Source of the DNA: Planctomycetota bacterium | Lineage (GTDB): Bacteria; Planctomycetota; UBA1135; UBA2386 | Direction: 5' to 3' | Assembly (NCBI GenBank): GCA_002684655.1 | Contig: NYVR01000087.1 | Coordinates: 1 to 38,231, forward strand | Length of the DNA: 38,231 nt | Shown here: positions 16,201 through 23,436 of the stretch, in pieces | Layout of the letters: the number at the start of each line of letters is the position of its first letter | Numbering within the stretch: the first letter of the stretch is position 1 | Translations under genes and position numbers: made by a program | Notes under the pieces: generated by a model | Told to the model about the DNA's origin: nothing | What the model saw: the letters and a program-made list of their open reading frames with translations, nothing else | Database searches by the model: none

Positions 16201-16429
16201 GGCCCGCGTCCGGGTAAGCGCCGAAGGCGCATACAAGGTCGTGTTGCTCGTCGGTCCTCTCCGGCGCAGCCCGCAGGCCGTGGAGCTGGATGCCGTCAAC
16301 GTCGAGCTCATACCCGGCGGAGAAGCGCTCCGGCTGGTGGCGCCCTACGAAGTCGCCGTCGTCCAACAAGCGATCGAGGCGGCGCGCGCAACGATGGCGG
16401 CCCAGCAAGGCGGCGGGAACGGGAAATAG
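13298..16429 (+). CDS. Large membrane-anchored protein with carboxypeptidase-regulatory-like folds and a Gly/Lys/Arg repeat region
   Basis: The 1043-residue product begins with a basic stretch and hydrophobic segment (residues 8-28), so it is exported or anchored. Several beta-sandwich modules follow that look like carboxypeptidase regulatory-like (CarboxypepD_reg) domains, with the typical V.D..GAPVPGA.V, TDEDG and DDSGAAVAGASL turns near residues 92-200, 560-620 and 640-720. Residues about 224-288 are a likely coiled coil (ELQARAEQLGQW, ELQEQLRETRQELEVARVES). Residues 332-393 are extremely rich in Gly, Ala, Lys and Arg, with four 7-residue repeats of the type ARGGKGA. No catalytic motif is seen. 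The longest frame starts at a TTG (13238), but ATG 13298 fits the membrane segment. A TATGAT at 13244-13249 is a possible -10 element. Function unknown. Confidence 0.78.
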   Translation: MTMPARSRAFSLLALSALIGAGIWLWSASADAGFAPPVPQQAADVTSPTDVDAVEAATVDDPADAASREALEREVPESLFLAADDEANGRKLVTVQVWDRDEGVAAAGADVFVMNSAEADWDVTRGPFALHWSSVAERRGRRFRTDEEGRVDVPGFANNSVVVAKAAGAYAFKWVGEVAADGQVEVLTMEADEAVTIKVVDERGAPVPGAAVGVVERIPLAGPMEELQARAEQLGQWVDSMRQWMSSNPDDARKAGGKFSELQEQLRETRQELEVARVESERRKRQGGLADQRPLARLEVRTRRLTDEDGLAVVEHFQLYRRPDEREAKQQKRGAAKTNTKKAAGRGKAAGARGGKGAARGGKGAARGDKGGARGGKGAGKGAGKGGQAGKNGFEVAQLPSTFEAALLMPLTAPVTKEISVDPLPEGVIELQKPLTAALALRTVDRDGRPFTHPVRGQLELIDDESSAWSRVMLRKEQDEETIEFPHVGLGLVLQASCRLDDDDFRWQSGGLQGPTAAGERLEVDLVVAPEAGMLFAKLVDAAGAPLGGVSPSFLISARGGRLEGEEVTTDRAGRFHLPYKVREGQVAPYRFEVRLDDAVPTRGFASPLSQLPVATVTDLGEIALDDLSAFARGVVVDDSGAAVAGASLQLERERAVGDAQEMRYVEEPFVRAETSEDGSFQLFGDFAPGRYRFRVEKREHFRTFADVSSGDQLRVEMTRKCRVVGTVVAPEWMNRKRVRVELRPVAVSAPPGEAPNSREDQLHDHQGKTYAFFDWVRPGTYDVTFRLQGFPDAFLVIDRLVLKPGQIGLHPRMQDLDLGAYIFRFEIYPVDENGQGLSVNRPQLAKIMRRDGTQQFIGLVMKGDYGEVFNTAPQLEVMPMMNGYVADKQILAPGRSELVFRSVPPVDVVLHGLSALAQEVPVHVQLQQVELDGRPESLEAFDGMSKRIAGWYDKTRHGTGRLDEVDTARVRVSAEGAYKVVLLVGPLRRSPQAVELDAVNVELIPGGEALRLVAPYEVAVVQQAIEAARATMAAQQGGGNGK
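14351..14434 (+). repeat. Four tandem 21-bp repeats encoding A-R-G-G-K-G-A
   Basis: Four consecutive 21-base units (14351, 14372, 14393 and 14414) encode ARGGKGA, ARGGKGA, ARGDKGG and ARGGKGA, followed by shorter GKGAG repeats up to about 14458. The units differ at a few synonymous and non-synonymous positions. They lie within the large exported protein gene. Confidence 0.9.
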
Positions 16430-16567
16430 ACCTTACCCAGGCGCGCAATCCGCGGGGCGGACGTCCGTGAGGAGGAGGCTGGCGATCTGGCGGCTCGCGA
16501 GCCACGTCGGGAGTCGTTAAAATCCACGGACCCCCACCTCGTCTCTTTCACCACCACACTCACGTTC

Positions 16568-19405
16568 ATGCACCCAATGAGCTCCTTGGGAGCGTTGGCG
16601 GCGTTGGCCGTTACCGCCTCGTTTGCACCTGTTCTCACCGCACAGCAGGACCCGTCTCGCGTTCGTTTGCGCTTCGCGCCCTTTGATCCCCTGGCGGAGC
16701 AGCCGTCAATCCCGGCGGCGCTGCAGAGCCGCGACAGCGAGCAGCTGTTCATCGTCCAGTTCGACGGCGTGCCGACACAGCGTGGCCGGGATGACCTCGC
16801 GCGCATCGGCGCGCGGGTCCACGGTTACCTCCCGGACGACTGTTACGTGGTCCGGATGTCGCCGGACCGCTTGCGCTCCGCGCGCGGTGTCCCGAGCGTT
16901 CGTTGGGTCGGACCGTATGAAGCTGCTTACCGGATCGACCCGGCGTTGATCCCCGGGCTCGTCGCCGGCGACCGCGGCGCCCGTCGTTACAACATGATGG
17001 TCGTCGACAAGCACAACGACAAGCCTGCGCTCGGCGAGCAGATCCGGGCCATCGGCGGCGTCGTCGACAACGAGCACCCGGGCAGCCTGCTCTACACGGC
17101 GACGCTGACGTCGCCGCAGGTGCTCGCGGTGGCTCACCTCGATCAGGTGATGTTCATCGACGCCTGGTCCCCGATCGAGGAAGACGTCGACAACGCTCGG
17201 ATCCAAGGCGGTGCGAACTACGTCGAGAACCAGGCGGGCTACACCGGGGCGACCCTCAACCTGCACATTTACGAAGGCATCGACACGGGACACCCGGGCT
17301 TCTCCGGGCCTGTCGTCGCTGTCAACAGCTCCCCTGCTTCGACGGGTCACGGCACCAACACCGCCGGCATCGTCTTCGGCGACGGCACCGGCAACCCGCA
17401 GTTCCGCGGCTTCGCGCCCGACTCCGGCAAGTTCTTCACGAACTACAGCAGCGTGACGACGTCGCGGTGGCAGGTTTTCGACGACCTCGTCAACGTGCAC
17501 AACGTGAGCCACACGACGGCCTCGTGGGGGGACGCGCGCACGTTCTTCTACACCACCGTCTCGGCGGACGCGGACGACGCGGTCTTCGACCACGACATCG
17601 CCTGGACCCAGAGCCAGAGCAACGCCGGCAACCAGGACTCGCGTCCGCAGGCTTGGGCGAAGAACGTCTTCTCGATCGGCGGCGTTCGGCACCAGAACAA
17701 CGCGGATCCGCTCGACGACTCGTGGAGCGGCAGCGGCAGCACGGGCCCGGCCTCGGACGGTCGGATTAAGCCGACGCTGGCGGCTTATTACGACGGCATC
17801 GGCACGACCAGCCAGGGCGGCGGCTACACGACGGGCTTCGGCGGCACCTCCGGTGCGACCCCGATCGTCGCGGGGCACAACGCGCTGGCGATCGAGATGT
17901 TCACGGACGACAGCGCGTCGCCGGGCGTCGGGCCGTTCGGCAACGTCCTGCGGAACCCCGGCGGTTCGACGCACAGCAACCGCCCGCACTTCACGACGCT
18001 CAAGTGCCTGATGGTCGCGTCGGCCTCGAAGTACGCCTTCAACGCTGCGAGCACAGACAACCGCCGCGAGCACGTCGGCTGGGGATACCCGAGCCTGCAG
18101 AAGATGTGGGACGCCCGCGCAGACACGCTCGTCGTCGATGAGGCCGACGTGATCACGCAAGGGCAGACCAGCTCGCACGCTGTCGTGGTGCCCAGCGGTC
18201 AGAACAGCTTCCAGGCGGTGCTCAACTGGTCAGAGGTCGCTGGCAACCCGTCGGCTGCCAGTCAGCTGGTCAATAACCTGTCGCTCCGCGTTACCGCTCC
18301 CGACGGGACGGTCTACTGGGGCAACGACGGTCTCCAGGTCGGTAACGAGTCGAACGTCAGCAACGCCGCGGGTCCCGAGGACGACGTCAACTCCATCGAG
18401 TGCGTATTCGTCACCAACCCGCAGGCAGGCAGCTGGACCGTCGAGGTCTTGGGGACCGCGATCGTCGTCGATAACCACGTCGAGACCGCGGCCGTCGACG
18501 CCGACTACGGACTCGTCGTCTCCAGCTCGAAGGACCCGGTCTACGCCGCGTTCGACACATACGGCCAAGGCTGCCAGGGATCGTTCCCTGCGCCGACCTA
18601 CTGCGCGACGTTGAACGCGAACGGCGGCACGCTCTCGAACAACACCAACTCGTTCGAGTACTGCTTCGCGGTCGCTGGCCTGGGCAACGCTCAGGTGCAG
18701 AGCTTCGAGATCTTTACCCAGTCGAACTCGGGCACGATCACGCGCCCGGCGCACATCTACGCGGCTTCGGGTGGCGGCCCCAGCAACACCCCGCTCGCGA
18801 CGACGACGATCACGGTGGGGGCGACGCCCGGTTTCTACACGGCGACGTTCCCGACGCCTGTCGCGGTGAGCGGGACGTTCTACATCGGCTACGAGAACTC
18901 TCCTGGAGGCGTGATCTCGAACCTCAACGCTGGCGCCACGGGGACCGGCTACTACCGCACGGCGGTCACCGGCAACTGGAACCAGTCCGGCATCGTCGAC
19001 CGTCCGTCTTGGCGCGTGGACTGCGGCCAGGGGAGCGGCTTCTCGGTGCCGGAGCTCGGCAACGTCGGGTTGCCCAGCCTCGGCGGCAGCTATGACGTCA
19101 CGGTGAGCCGCGCTGCGGCGTCGTCGATCGCCGTGCTGATCTCTGGTCTCTCGGACAGCGTCTTCCAAGGCGCCCCGCTCCCGGCGGCGTTGCCAGGCGC
19201 GCCCGGGTGTGACATCCAGGCGTCGCCTGAGGTCACTACCGCGGCGACCGTTTCGGTGACCGGCGGCGCGAGCAGCACGCTGAGCGTCCCTAACTCGCCC
19301 GCGCTGATGGGGCTGCAGGTGTTCCACCAGTGGGCGGTCTTCGACAGCGTCAACCCGGCAGGCATCGTCGTCTCGGACGCCGGCAAAGCTAGCGTCGGCA
19401 TCTGA
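16568..19405 (+). CDS. Secreted subtilisin-like serine protease (S8) with C-terminal beta modules
   Basis: The 945-residue protein has a signal peptide (LGALAALAVTASFAPVLTA) and an I9-like propeptide region (FIVQFDGVP to about 210). An S8 catalytic domain follows, with H261 in GHGTNTAG, the oxyanion Asn probably N312, and S428 in GGTSGATPIVAG. The Asp position is unusual: the text is IYEGIDTGHPGF, so D239 is the best candidate, only 22 residues before the histidine, where subtilisin has 32. After the protease come a P-domain-like beta fold (about 535-650), a Cys-containing lectin-like module (about 665-820) and a closing beta region ending GKASVGI that resembles the shared C-terminal module of many exported proteins in this planctomycete group. 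Start alternatives are 16568 and 16577. A TAAAAT at 16518-16523 may be a -10 box. Confidence 0.88.
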   Translation: MHPMSSLGALAALAVTASFAPVLTAQQDPSRVRLRFAPFDPLAEQPSIPAALQSRDSEQLFIVQFDGVPTQRGRDDLARIGARVHGYLPDDCYVVRMSPDRLRSARGVPSVRWVGPYEAAYRIDPALIPGLVAGDRGARRYNMMVVDKHNDKPALGEQIRAIGGVVDNEHPGSLLYTATLTSPQVLAVAHLDQVMFIDAWSPIEEDVDNARIQGGANYVENQAGYTGATLNLHIYEGIDTGHPGFSGPVVAVNSSPASTGHGTNTAGIVFGDGTGNPQFRGFAPDSGKFFTNYSSVTTSRWQVFDDLVNVHNVSHTTASWGDARTFFYTTVSADADDAVFDHDIAWTQSQSNAGNQDSRPQAWAKNVFSIGGVRHQNNADPLDDSWSGSGSTGPASDGRIKPTLAAYYDGIGTTSQGGGYTTGFGGTSGATPIVAGHNALAIEMFTDDSASPGVGPFGNVLRNPGGSTHSNRPHFTTLKCLMVASASKYAFNAASTDNRREHVGWGYPSLQKMWDARADTLVVDEADVITQGQTSSHAVVVPSGQNSFQAVLNWSEVAGNPSAASQLVNNLSLRVTAPDGTVYWGNDGLQVGNESNVSNAAGPEDDVNSIECVFVTNPQAGSWTVEVLGTAIVVDNHVETAAVDADYGLVVSSSKDPVYAAFDTYGQGCQGSFPAPTYCATLNANGGTLSNNTNSFEYCFAVAGLGNAQVQSFEIFTQSNSGTITRPAHIYAASGGGPSNTPLATTTITVGATPGFYTATFPTPVAVSGTFYIGYENSPGGVISNLNAGATGTGYYRTAVTGNWNQSGIVDRPSWRVDCGQGSGFSVPELGNVGLPSLGGSYDVTVSRAAASSIAVLISGLSDSVFQGAPLPAALPGAPGCDIQASPEVTTAATVSVTGGASSTLSVPNSPALMGLQVFHQWAVFDSVNPAGIVVSDAGKASVGI

Positions 19406-19424
19406 TCCGCGCGACGCTCCGTAT

Positions 19425-19450
19425 GGGGGAGCTGCGCGTGCAGCTCTCCC
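19425..19450 (+). terminator. Strong hairpin after the S8 protease gene
   Basis: GGGGGAGCTGC (19425-19435) pairs over 11 bp, with one G-U, with GCAGCTCTCCC (19440-19450) around a GCGT loop, 19 bases after the protease stop. Only two T's follow, so it is a terminator-like or mRNA-stabilising hairpin rather than a classic intrinsic terminator. Confidence 0.55.
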
Positions 19451-19574
19451 TTGCGGTGCGCGGCCTCATCGGCGCGACAGACTTACCCGCGTCGAGTGCG
19501 GGCGCGGCGGCCGGCCGGTCGTGTTCGCGACCGCTGTCCGCAGCGCGAGGCGCGCGCGACGCACGGCTTTATCA

Positions 19575-19597
19575 GCGCTTGTCGCTGCGACAAGCGC
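19575..19597 (-). terminator. Perfect 10-bp hairpin downstream of tRNA-Val
   Basis: GCGCTTGTCG (19575-19584) and CGACAAGCGC (19588-19597) form a perfect stem with a 3-base loop. On the minus strand it begins nine bases after the encoded CCA end of the tRNA, where a terminator or 3'-processing signal is expected. No T-tract follows. Confidence 0.5.
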
Positions 19598-19606
19598 GTC
19601 GGAAAG

Positions 19607-19682
19607 TGGTGGGCCGTACTGGATTCGAACCAGTGACTTCGACCTTGTGACGATCGCACTCTACCAACTGAGTTAACGGCCC
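19607..19682 (-). tRNA. tRNA-Val (anticodon CAC)
   Basis: The minus strand folds as a full cloverleaf: acceptor GGGCCGT/ACGGCCC, D arm CTCAGTTGGTAGAG, anticodon stem CGATC/GGTCG with loop GTCACAA (anticodon CAC, reading GUG), and T arm ACTGG-TTCGAAT-CCAGT. Discriminator A73 fits valine and the CCA end is encoded (19609-19607). Position 32 is G rather than the usual pyrimidine, and one stem pair is T-G. Both are tolerable. It stands alone between the S8 and M28 protease genes. Confidence 0.95.
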
Positions 19683-19714
19683 ACGATGACTCGCGCGCAG
19701 CGTCGCGGCCGCGC

Positions 19715-19743
19715 AACGTATCGAGCAGCGACGTTGTTGGCAA
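19715..19743 (-). promoter_or_regulatory. Candidate sigma-70-type promoter for tRNA-Val
   Basis: Reading the minus strand, TTGCCA (19743-19738, five of six matches to the -35 consensus) is separated by exactly 17 bases from TACGTT (19720-19715, a weak -10). Transcription would start near 19707, about 25 bases before the mature tRNA 5' end at 19682. Confidence 0.4.
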
Positions 19744-19930
19744 GCTTTCTCGGGCCAGCGCGGAGCTCGTTGTGTAAGGCCTAGCGGTGACCGGCGCCTC
19801 CGCGATCGCGATCGCCTGCGCTGGTGTGCCGCCCATAAAGTCGGTGCGCGAAACGGGCGCGGACCTTCTCGGGTGTTCCTCACCTGCGGGCGGTCGAGCG
19901 CGGCGCTCTGCGGTCGTCCGTCGGCGAGCC

Positions 19931-21646
19931 TCAGGGTCGCAGCTGGACCTCGACGCGCGCGCTGCCGCGCTCCACGACCAGCGTTACGACCTCTTCTTCT
20001 GAGACGGCGTCGCGGAATTCGGCGAGCAGCTCGCGGGTGTCCGAGACCGGTTCCTCGCCGACGTTGACGATGGTGTCTCCGACCTTCAGGTCGCTCTTTC
20101 CGGCGATCCCGTCTGGCGTCACGGCGAGCACCTTCATCTCGTCGAGTTCGAAGCCGAGCCACGTCTCGATGATCAGCTTCGCGTCGACGCGGCCGCGGCC
20201 GCTGGGCTTGGCGCGCTCGACTCCTTCGCGCGTCAGCATGTGGTCGAGGTTGGCGACCCCCGCGGCGATCACGGCGAACACGGTCGCGTTGTGTCTTTGG
20301 AAGTCTGGGCGCACGATCGAGTAGGTGTCCCACTGAGAGTGCCAGCCGCGCCCGTAGGGCACGGGCCCGGTGAGGCTCCACGAGAACGCCGGCACTCCTA
20401 CGGCTGCGAACGAGGCGTGGTCGCTGCCGCCGCCTGCCGGTTGAATCTTCTTGAAGGCGCGTAGCTTGAAGACCGGCCCTTGATGGTCCGCCTCCGGTGG
20501 CTGCATGGCCTCAACGATCGGCGCGATTAAGGCTGTGAAGTCGTCCTTCTGGGATTTCGCCACCGTCAACGCGTGCGCCCAGTTGGTGCCGCTGTCGTGG
20601 TTGAAGACCGCTGAGATCTTGTGCATGCGCGATCGGTTCTGGACGACGTACTGGCGTGATCCCAGCAGCCCTTGCTCTTCGCCGCCCCAGAGGATGAAGC
20701 GGATGGTCCGCTTGGGGCGAAAACCGGCCTGCGTGATCAGCCGCGCCGCTTCGAGCGTCGAGCACGTCCCCGTGCCGTTGTCCGTCGCGCCGGTCGCTTG
20801 GTGCCAGCTGTCGAGGTGCGCGCAGAGGATCACCACTTCGTCGGGGAACTCGCTGCCCTTTAGGTCAGCGACGACGTTGTTGAGCGTCGCAGGCCCGTCG
20901 GTCCACCGATTTCGCAGCTCGAACTCGACGACTACGGGCCGGTCTCCTTGCAGCGCTGCTTCGAGTTTTGCGCACTGGTCGTCGCGAACGACCGCCTGTG
21001 CCCACTTTTGTCGGTCGCTGTACGGCTTGAGCGCGGCGTTGCTGTCGCCGAACACGCGGATCTGGTTGGGGTAGCTGCTGTCGTTCCAGCGAGTGCTGGT
21101 GGCGGACTGGACGATGCCGTGCACGTTGTCCTGCTGCAGCAGCTCGCGGACGCCGTCTCCGCGACGGCCGCGAGACAGCGGACCATAGAGCCAGAACTGG
21201 CCTTCACCCGCGACCGCGCGAGAGATCGCGGCCAGGGACTCGTCGTCGGTGGGGGTCCGCAGCAGCGTCCCGCGGGCGATGCCGCGCGTGCCGCCAGTCC
21301 ACGCCGGGCACGCGACCTGCAACTCGAGCTGCGCAGGCTCGACCATGCGGCCCATCCACTGCTCGCGATCCCACCGCACTCGCCACTCGCCCCAGGGGAC
21401 GAGGCGGGCGTCGAGGCCCATGGCGCGGAACTCGCGGACGGCCCAATCTGCTGCGCGGTCGAAGGCGAGCGACCCGGTGAGGCGACTGCCGTAGTTATGG
21501 CAGAGCTCGTCCTGGAAGCGCATCACGCGGCTGTTGGTCGTGCCTTCGCGGATGATCTTCCGCGCGATCTCTGCGTGATCCTGACCTGTTGCCGGGACGG
21601 CGCAGGCGATAACGGCGAAGAGCGACGCAGGACGGAGCGGCATCAT
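19931..21646 (-). CDS. Secreted M28-family aminopeptidase with C-terminal PDZ domain
   Basis: The 571-residue protein has a signal peptide (RPASLFAVIACAVPATG), a PA-like insert and an M28 zinc peptidase domain. The two-zinc site is complete: H277 (CAHLDSW), D289 (TGATDNGTG), E323-E324 (GGEEQG), D351 (NHDSG) and H436 (WHSQWDT). Family members cleave N-terminal residues or dipeptides outside the cytoplasm. Residues about 495-571 are a PDZ domain (GIAGKSDLKVGDTIVNVGEEPV), which may bind the peptide end of substrates. AAGGTG lies five bases before the ATG at 21646 and supports this start. Confidence 0.92.
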   Translation of the reverse strand: MMPLRPASLFAVIACAVPATGQDHAEIARKIIREGTTNSRVMRFQDELCHNYGSRLTGSLAFDRAADWAVREFRAMGLDARLVPWGEWRVRWDREQWMGRMVEPAQLELQVACPAWTGGTRGIARGTLLRTPTDDESLAAISRAVAGEGQFWLYGPLSRGRRGDGVRELLQQDNVHGIVQSATSTRWNDSSYPNQIRVFGDSNAALKPYSDRQKWAQAVVRDDQCAKLEAALQGDRPVVVEFELRNRWTDGPATLNNVVADLKGSEFPDEVVILCAHLDSWHQATGATDNGTGTCSTLEAARLITQAGFRPKRTIRFILWGGEEQGLLGSRQYVVQNRSRMHKISAVFNHDSGTNWAHALTVAKSQKDDFTALIAPIVEAMQPPEADHQGPVFKLRAFKKIQPAGGGSDHASFAAVGVPAFSWSLTGPVPYGRGWHSQWDTYSIVRPDFQRHNATVFAVIAAGVANLDHMLTREGVERAKPSGRGRVDAKLIIETWLGFELDEMKVLAVTPDGIAGKSDLKVGDTIVNVGEEPVSDTRELLAEFRDAVSEEEVVTLVVERGSARVEVQLRP

Positions 21647-21781
21647 CGCTTCACCTTACGTCCTGACCGGCCTCAGCGTGTGGGACGGTCTCCCCAAGCA
21701 TCGCAGAATCGTGGTCGCGGCTGTGGGCCGAGCGCTGCGATGCCGCGGCCGCCGCAGGGCGACGGCGCGCGATCGAGTTTG

Positions 21782-23305
21782 CTAGCCGAAGGTTATGCCT
21801 TGCGCGAGCGGGAGGCTCGTGCCCCAGTTGATGGTCTGGGTCTGTCGGCGCATGTAGGCCTTCCAGCTGTCTGAGCCTGACTCGCGACCGCCGCCGGTCT
21901 CCTTCTCGCCGCCGAACGCGCCGCCGATCTCAGCGCCCGACGTACCAATGTTGACGTTGGCGATGCCACAGTCGCTACCGACCGAAGACGTGAAGCGCTC
22001 GGCGGCTCGCACATCGTTGGTGAAGATCGCGCTGCTCAGACCTTGCGGGACGTCGTTGTTGAGCGCGATCGCTTCTTCGAGCGAACGAATCGGGATGAGG
22101 TAGAGGATTGGAGCGAACGTCTCCTCCTTGCAGATCGGCAGCGTCTTCGGGCAGCGCACGATGGTCGGCTGCACATAAGCGCCGCCCTGCACGGCAGGCG
22201 CGACGCGCGCTCGCTTGCCACCTTGCACTACCTTGCCACCTTGTGCCTTCGCGGCGGCGACGGCGTCGCTGAACGCCTTTGTCGACCCCTGGTCGATCAG
22301 CGGTCCGACGAGCGTCTTGGCGTCGAAGGGGTTGCCGATCTTGCACGTCTTATAGGCCTTGACCAAGCGGGCTTGGAGCTTGTCGATGACCTTCTTGTGG
22401 GCCAACACGCGCCGCGTTGTTGTGCATCTTTGCCCTGCTGTCCCGACGGCGCCGAAGACGATGGCGCGGACCGCGAGGTCGAGGTCGCAGTCGTCCATCA
22501 CGATGATGGCGTTGTTGCCCCCGAGCTCTAGCAGCGAACGTCCGAAGCGCTGGGCGACGCGAGGGCCGACGATGCGACCCATGCGGGTGCTCCCGGTCGC
22601 CGAGACTAGCGGCACGTTCGGGTCGTCAAGCAGCGCTGATCCGACCGTGTCGTCTGGCCCGATCACGCAGCTGACCAGCGGCGCCCACTCCTTGCCAAGC
22701 ACCTTCGCAGCGATGTTGGTCATCGCGATCGCGGTCAAGGGCGTCTTTAGCGACGGCTTCCAGATGCAACTGTCGCCGCAGACGAGCGCGAGCATCGAGT
22801 TCCACGCCCAGACGGCGATCGGGAAGTTAAACGCCGTGATGATCCCGACGTTGCCCAGCGGCTGCCACATCTCGCGCATGTGGTGCTGGTCGCGCTCGCT
22901 CTGGATCGTCAATCCGTAGAGCTGACGAGATAAGCCGACCGCGAAGTCTGCGATGTCGATGCACTCCTGGGCCTCACCGAGACCTTCCTGCACGATCTTG
23001 CCGGCTTCGAGCGTCACCAACTTGCCGAGCAGCTCTTTGTTGTCGCGGAACGCGTTGCCGATCTGTCGCACATACTCGCCGCGCTGGGGAGCCGGCAGCT
23101 CGCGCCACTTCAGGAAGGTCGCGTGCGCCTTCTTGCTGATCGCCGCGTAGTCGGCGGGCGTCGCCATGCGCACCTTGCCGACCTCCTTGCCGTTTACGGG
23201 TGAGATGACAGAGTGCAGTTGGCCCTTGGTCTTGCGCCAGGAGCCGTCGAAGGCGCCGCTGTGGATCTTGTTGACGCCGAGCTTCTTTAGGAAGGAGGTG
23301 TTCAT
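21782..23305 (-). CDS. Aldehyde dehydrogenase of the ALDH7 (antiquitin, aminoadipate-semialdehyde dehydrogenase) type
   Basis: This 507-residue NAD(P)-dependent enzyme oxidises an aldehyde to an acid. The general base E260 (LELGGNNAI), the catalytic C294 (TAGQRCTTTRR), N160 (AFNFP) and the cofactor lysine in WKPS are all present. ELGGNN, GQRCTTTRR, ECIDIADFAVGLSR and the C-terminal LPLAQGITF are typical of ALDH7, whose members oxidise alpha-aminoadipic semialdehyde in lysine breakdown. Assigning that substrate here is inference, as no other lysine genes are nearby. The ATG at 23305 fits the family length; the frame is open to 23356. It is divergent from the phosphatase-fold gene, 131 bases apart. 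Confidence 0.93.
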   Translation of the reverse strand: MNTSFLKKLGVNKIHSGAFDGSWRKTKGQLHSVISPVNGKEVGKVRMATPADYAAISKKAHATFLKWRELPAPQRGEYVRQIGNAFRDNKELLGKLVTLEAGKIVQEGLGEAQECIDIADFAVGLSRQLYGLTIQSERDQHHMREMWQPLGNVGIITAFNFPIAVWAWNSMLALVCGDSCIWKPSLKTPLTAIAMTNIAAKVLGKEWAPLVSCVIGPDDTVGSALLDDPNVPLVSATGSTRMGRIVGPRVAQRFGRSLLELGGNNAIIVMDDCDLDLAVRAIVFGAVGTAGQRCTTTRRVLAHKKVIDKLQARLVKAYKTCKIGNPFDAKTLVGPLIDQGSTKAFSDAVAAAKAQGGKVVQGGKRARVAPAVQGGAYVQPTIVRCPKTLPICKEETFAPILYLIPIRSLEEAIALNNDVPQGLSSAIFTNDVRAAERFTSSVGSDCGIANVNIGTSGAEIGGAFGGEKETGGGRESGSDSWKAYMRRQTQTINWGTSLPLAQGITFG

Positions 23306-23436
23306 TCGGCGAGCACTTTCCCAGCCCGACCGTGGCTGCACAAGGGGTGACGTCACGTAACTGCTCGGTGGTTGCGCTGGGCCGCCAAGCAGGAGATCTT
23401 CGCATCGCTCACCGGCTTTCGGACGACCACAGATAT

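Noticed and set aside
16492-16503. 12-bp palindrome GGCTCGCGAGCC before the S8 gene
   Set aside because: Short self-complementary GC words are common by chance in this composition, and nothing else supports a site.
16706-19327. Two long minus-strand frames (490 and 365 codons) opposite the S8 protease
   Set aside because: They are antisense to a gene with complete protease motifs, have Val/Arg/Asp-biased composition, and show no domains.
19423-19650. Short plus-strand frame (75 codons) across the tRNA
   Set aside because: Its protein-like end is translated from the tRNA and its flanks, and no start signal supports it.
19572-20381. 269-codon minus frame covering tRNA and the 3' end of the M28 gene
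   Set aside because: It overlaps both a confident tRNA and a confident peptidase gene, and is Arg-rich without domains.
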